Part shown: piece after piece, positions 14,237 through 17,170 of the stretch
Layout of the letters: each line of letters starts with the position of its first letter
Position numbering within the stretch: position 1 is the stretch's first letter
Position numbers and translations under genes: made by a program
From: Bacteroidales bacterium
GTDB taxonomy: Bacteria > Bacteroidota > Bacteroidia > Bacteroidales > DYOH01
Direction: 5' to 3'
DNA length: 17,170 nt
Assembly: GCA_030632545.1 (NCBI GenBank)
Contig: DAOVUO010000010.1
Span: 1-17,170, forward strand
Notes under the pieces: generated by a model
Databases searched by the model: none
What the model saw: the letters and a program-made list of their open reading frames with translations, nothing else
Told to the model about the DNA's origin: nothing

Positions 14237-16006
14237 ATGAAAATATTTAGTTCAAGTAAGATTTTTGCTATTTTATTCACTCTTTTCCTTATTAGTTTGA
14301 ATGCAAACAATGGATTTACACGTCCAGGCGGTGGTTCATCATTTTCAACTGGTGGCGATGATGATAATAGCTCAAGTTCCTATTCAAGTAGCAGTTCAAG
14401 TAGTAGTTCATCGAGTTATTCGTATGATGATGACGACGATGATTACGATTATGATTACGATGACGATGATGACGATTATTCGAGCAGTAGTTCTTCTAGT
14501 GGTGAGGATACTACGCCATGGATAACTGTTCTTATCCTTTTTGGCTTGGCTACTTATTCCTTTTTAGTTATTGATTTTATTCAGATGAAAAAGGTCTGGT
14601 GGATGAACATAGGGGCAGTTTTGTTTACTGCATTAATGTTGACAACCGAGTGGACTGTTATAGTTGATAACGAGATGAGTCATTGGTGGTTTGTTGTCAA
14701 TATATTATTGCTAGTATTTATTTTGGCTACAAAAATAATGAATTTTATAAAATCTAGTACGAAAGTAGTTAGCTCAAAAGCAAGTCCTGCAAAGCAGACA
14801 ATAAAGAAAAAAGTAAAACTAAAAAGTGAGTACGAGAAATTAGTAGAAAAAGACCTAGGCTTTTCAAAAGTGTTATTTTTAGATTTTGTAAGTTCATTAT
14901 ACCACGAATATTATCATAAACAAGGAACTGGTGAATTTAATGATTTAAAAGTTTTTTTAGACGAAAGGATTTTGTCTAATGTGAGTAAACAAGCCGCTAG
15001 TAAAAATAAATATAGCGAAATTGTTATTGGTACTATAAATATTGATGCCATAGAAAGCTCACCAACTGAGAGCATTATCGTACTAAAAATTTTATCAAAC
15101 TATACACTATCAGTACAGGGTAAAAGTACAAGGTATGAAGTAAGCGAAAAATGGTTAATGTCTCGTAAACCTAATGTTGTAACGCCTGAGCCAGAAAAAA
15201 TGCAGCAGCTTTCTTGTCCAAATTGTGGTGCGCCAGTTAAACTGACTAATTCGGGCGAATGTACTTATTGCAGTACTGTTGTAAAAAATGGTGATATGCA
15301 GTGGTATTTGAAAGATATTTTTTCTGAACAGAAGCGAAGCTTTACCGTACAGAGTATCGCACATTATACTATTGAGGCAGGCACAAATTTACCTACCGTA
15401 TTTGACGAAAAACTAAAACAAAATTTACTACAGTTTTGGATGGACAATAAGCTTGATTTTTCAAAATTTTTATCGGAGTTTAAAAATTCCATCGTTAAAA
15501 ATTACTTTTTTGCCATTTATGAGTCGTGGACTAATTTAGAGTGGCATAAAGTAAGACATTTGCTTTCGGATAGATTATATGCTTCAAATAACTATTGGAT
15601 AGAAGCCTATAAATCAGAAGGTTTGCAGAACAAATTGACTAAACTAAAACTAAATGATATTGAGCTAGTTAAAATAGAAACGGACAAATATTACGAATCT
15701 ATTACAGTAAGATTGAAAGCTGAATGCTATGATTATATTGAAAATAAAAAAGGTAAACGAATAGGCGGATCAAAACGTCAGAAAAGAAAATTTTCGGAAT
15801 ACTGGACATTTGTTGAGTATAAAGGATTAGCAGCAAAAATAATGGAAACTGATAGTGTAAATCTTTTTAATTGTCCTAGCTGTGGTGCTGAAGCCACGCA
15901 AATTGGCGAAGCAGGTGTTTGTAAGCATTGCGATTCAAAAATTTCCACAGGCAAATTCTCTTGGGTTTTGAGTAGTATTACACAAGATGAGGTTTATAAA
16001 GGATAG
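14237..16006 (+). CDS. Tim44-like membrane protein with two zinc ribbons and a Ser/Asp/Tyr tract
   Basis: A 589-residue protein. It has a signal-like hydrophobic N-terminus (about 8-25), an RPGGGSSFSTGG segment (29-40) typical of bacterial Tim44-like proteins, and a Ser/Asp/Tyr low-complexity tract (41-90). Three membrane helices follow (about 94-113, 120-141 and 149-168) and a basic linker. Two modules come next. Each has a Tim44-like alpha+beta part (about 205-310, with FLDFVSSLYHEYYHKQGTGEF and EKWLMSRK; about 412-530, with NSIVKNYFFAIYESWTNLEW and SEYWTFVEY) followed by a CxxC...CxxC zinc ribbon (Cys 327/330/342/345 and 546/549/562/565) that runs into a similar DMQWYLKDI or KFSWVLSSI strand. 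Tim44-like domains are membrane- or client-binding folds related to NTF2-like proteins. Pairing with a TPM gene recurs in bacteria as I recall it; the function is unknown. The topology suggests the modules face the cytoplasm. Confidence 0.78.
   Translation: MKIFSSSKIFAILFTLFLISLNANNGFTRPGGGSSFSTGGDDDNSSSSYSSSSSSSSSSSYSYDDDDDDYDYDYDDDDDDYSSSSSSSGEDTTPWITVLILFGLATYSFLVIDFIQMKKVWWMNIGAVLFTALMLTTEWTVIVDNEMSHWWFVVNILLLVFILATKIMNFIKSSTKVVSSKASPAKQTIKKKVKLKSEYEKLVEKDLGFSKVLFLDFVSSLYHEYYHKQGTGEFNDLKVFLDERILSNVSKQAASKNKYSEIVIGTINIDAIESSPTESIIVLKILSNYTLSVQGKSTRYEVSEKWLMSRKPNVVTPEPEKMQQLSCPNCGAPVKLTNSGECTYCSTVVKNGDMQWYLKDIFSEQKRSFTVQSIAHYTIEAGTNLPTVFDEKLKQNLLQFWMDNKLDFSKFLSEFKNSIVKNYFFAIYESWTNLEWHKVRHLLSDRLYASNNYWIEAYKSEGLQNKLTKLKLNDIELVKIETDKYYESITVRLKAECYDYIENKKGKRIGGSKRQKRKFSEYWTFVEYKGLAAKIMETDSVNLFNCPSCGAEATQIGEAGVCKHCDSKISTGKFSWVLSSITQDEVYKG
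14357..14506 (+). repeat. Low-complexity Ser/Asp/Tyr-coding tract
   Basis: Residues 41-90 of the Tim44-like protein are almost only Ser, Asp and Tyr: an 11-Ser run (50-60), two six-Asp runs (64-69 and 75-80) separated by alternating Tyr-Asp, then seven Ser (82-88). Codons are mixed (GAT/GAC; TCA, TCG, TCT, TCC, AGT, AGC), so it is not a simple DNA microsatellite but a selected peptide composition. Confidence 0.9.
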
Positions 16007-16020
16007 TGTTTTTTTATGTA

Positions 16021-16055
16021 AAACTTCCCGAAAGTTTTAATTTTTCGGGAAGTTT
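16021..16055. terminator. Hairpin terminator between convergent genes
   Basis: A perfect 13-base inverted repeat, AAACTTCCCGAAA (16021-16033) and TTTCGGGAAGTTT (16043-16055), encloses a 9-base loop. It sits between the Tim44-like gene (ending 16006) and the convergent minus-strand gene (ending 16086). The flanking T-rich (plus) and A-rich/T-rich sequence is modest, but position and symmetry suit a shared bidirectional terminator. Confidence 0.85.
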
Positions 16056-16085
16056 GCTTATGATTAAATCGTCTGATTAAGTATT

Positions 16086-17069
16086 TTATCTTTTAGACGG
16101 AGTTTTAGTAGGAGTTTTTGTTGGTGTTTTAACCTTAGTTGTAGCTCTTGGAGTTACAGGTATATTATTAATATCTCTTACAAATAGCTCAACTCCAGCA
16201 GCGCCACCATCTTTTTTAGTTGCAGCATAAGCTTTTCCTGCTGTTTCGTATATTGCCGTTACATGATACAATTTGCTATTGTAGTTAACATAATTTAATC
16301 CATGAATTTTATTCGCTACTTTAACCCATGTAGTTCCATTTAAAACATAAAAAGTAGCGGCGTAAAAATCGTCACCAGATAAGGTTTTAGCATAAATTTT
16401 ATTATTAAATTTTATAAATCTGTAAATTCTTGTTCCTGATGGTAAGCCAGTATTAAAATTAGTGGCAGCATCTAAGGAATTTTTATTCACTTTAAGGCAA
16501 GTTCCGGTTGATGACGCTAACAGAATATTATTATCATCAAGTTGATAGGCTGCTGTAATATTCAGATTATTAAGTATTCCATGTTGCCATTTTTGTAAAG
16601 AGTGATTCCATAGGCATCTCATTAATCCTTGGCTTCCCGCAACAATTAGTTCATTATTTGCAACTGCTACAATTCCTTTTATACTTCCAACTTTGTTCGA
16701 AATATCAATATATTTATCTGAACTTACTGTTGTGTTTTTAGTGTGAGTAAATGCAATATTTGGATAGGAAAAATAAACACTAAGTGCGCCTGTTGAATTT
16801 GCTGCATGAGTTATATTTTTATCCACCGTTTTTGATAAAATATTGTAAGTTGTGCCAGTAGTTCCTCTGGCAAAAACTCCTTTATCAGTTGCATAGTAAA
16901 TTAAGCCATAGTTACCAAATTCTGCACTTGCCATGTCGTTCACCACAGTTACACTTTTTGCGTTCAATTGGTTTGCTGTCGAAGTGTTTATAGTCCACTG
17001 TGCAAACGCCTCTGCTGATGTCATTATAAAAATGACCAAAATTGCTGAAATAAATCCTAATTTTTTCAT
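16086..17069 (-). CDS. Secreted protein of unknown function with basic KTPT-repeat tail
   Basis: A 327-residue protein I do not recognise. It has a clear signal peptide (1-24, ending AEAFAQ). The body consists of repeated beta-hairpin-like units in which a hydrophobic strand precedes a Gly/Ala turn, for example GLIYYATDKGVFAR (55-68), GIVAVANNELIVAGSQGLMR, ITAAYQLDDNNILLASSTG and HVTAIYETAGKAYAATKKDG, which resembles a degenerate beta-propeller of the ligand-binding or sialidase-like kind. The last 20 or so residues form a Lys/Thr/Pro tail with the period-four unit KTPT (three copies, the last ending KTPSKR). No type IX secretion or lipoprotein signal is visible. It is transcribed alone, from a candidate promoter at 17123-17130, and ends at the hairpin at 16021-16055. 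The propeller idea is inference. Confidence 0.7.
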   Translation of the reverse strand: MKKLGFISAILVIFIMTSAEAFAQWTINTSTANQLNAKSVTVVNDMASAEFGNYGLIYYATDKGVFARGTTGTTYNILSKTVDKNITHAANSTGALSVYFSYPNIAFTHTKNTTVSSDKYIDISNKVGSIKGIVAVANNELIVAGSQGLMRCLWNHSLQKWQHGILNNLNITAAYQLDDNNILLASSTGTCLKVNKNSLDAATNFNTGLPSGTRIYRFIKFNNKIYAKTLSGDDFYAATFYVLNGTTWVKVANKIHGLNYVNYNSKLYHVTAIYETAGKAYAATKKDGGAAGVELFVRDINNIPVTPRATTKVKTPTKTPTKTPSKR

Positions 17070-17122
17070 AATTTAATTTGATTAATAAAAATTGAAAATG
17101 GTTTTTAAGTATTCCTTGCGAA

Positions 17123-17130
17123 CAAAGTTA
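17123..17130 (-). promoter_or_regulatory. Candidate -7 box for the secreted KTPT-tail gene
   Basis: On the minus strand TAACTTTG (17130 down to 17123) matches TAnnTTTG exactly and would start transcription about 45-50 bases before the ATG at 17069. There is no TTTG at the -33 spacing; instead an A/T-rich stretch and then a direct repeat (17152-17170) lie upstream. Confidence 0.5.
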
Positions 17131-17151
17131 ATGCTTTTTTTAAATAAAACT

Positions 17152-17170
17152 ATCCGTAAAAATCCGTAAA
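17152..17170. repeat. Direct repeat ATCCGTAAA with 10-base period at the window edge
   Basis: ATCCGTAAA occurs at 17152-17160 and again at 17162-17170, one helical turn apart, 22 bases upstream of the -7 box of the secreted-protein gene. The window ends within it, so more copies may follow. It could be an activator site or the edge of a tandem repeat. Confidence 0.5.

Noticed and set aside
14301..14525. Overlapping 74-residue open frame in the Ser/Asp tract
   Set aside because: It is a Met/Ile/Val-rich shadow of the repetitive codons of the Tim44-like gene, with no independent signal.
1..17170. Mobile element, prophage, CRISPR or defence system
   Set aside because: No transposase, integrase, terminal repeats, spacer arrays or defence-type nuclease motifs were seen; the content is mostly core housekeeping and envelope genes.

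Overview
This is an AT-rich chromosomal window from a member of the Bacteroidetes (Bacteroidota). Three things point there: the order CBS protein - NAD kinase - DUF6089-type barrel - uppS - bamA - two OmpH/Skp genes, which is a familiar core cluster of that phylum; the scarcity of Shine-Dalgarno sequences; and several exact matches to the Bacteroidetes -7 promoter box TAnnTTTG. I see no tRNA, rRNA, CRISPR array, insertion sequence or phage gene, and base composition looks even across the window. Genus cannot be read from the sequence.

Layout. (1) Positions 1-1112, plus strand: the 3' part of a membrane-anchored SpoIIE/PP2C-like protein with a degraded active site. (2) 1115-3705, minus strand: accA followed by dnaB, joining fatty-acid synthesis and replication in one transcription direction. 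(3) 3706-4089: a 384-base divergent spacer with a palindrome, an 11-base direct repeat and a likely accA promoter. (4) 4090-13313, plus strand: an envelope-biogenesis cluster of nine genes: CBS-pair protein, a single-POTRA Omp85 protein, nadK, a DUF6089-type barrel, a second overlapping small barrel gene, uppS, bamA, and two OmpH/Skp-type chaperones. It ends in a strong intrinsic terminator at 13341-13380. (5) 13601-16006, plus strand: a two-gene unit of a TPM-domain membrane protein (COG3762 type) and a Tim44-like protein carrying two zinc ribbons and a Ser/Asp/Tyr tract. (6) 16021-16055: a hairpin terminator between convergent genes. (7) 16086-17069, minus strand: a secreted protein of unknown function with a basic Lys-Thr-Pro-Thr tail, preceded by a -7 box and a 10-base-spaced direct repeat.

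How the parts fit. Region 4 supplies the outer-membrane assembly line: UppS makes the undecaprenyl carrier precursor for cell-wall and surface glycan synthesis, OmpH/Skp proteins hold unfolded barrels in the periplasm, and BamA inserts them. The single-POTRA Omp85 and two small barrels are further outer-membrane components. NAD kinase and the CBS protein are cytoplasmic passengers of the cluster.

I do not see a clearly new defence or mobile system. The observations most worth following are the Tim44/zinc-ribbon plus TPM pair, the apparent pseudophosphatase, the single-POTRA Omp85 with its own promoter inside the bam/uppS cluster, and the SSB-tip-like C-terminus of DnaB.
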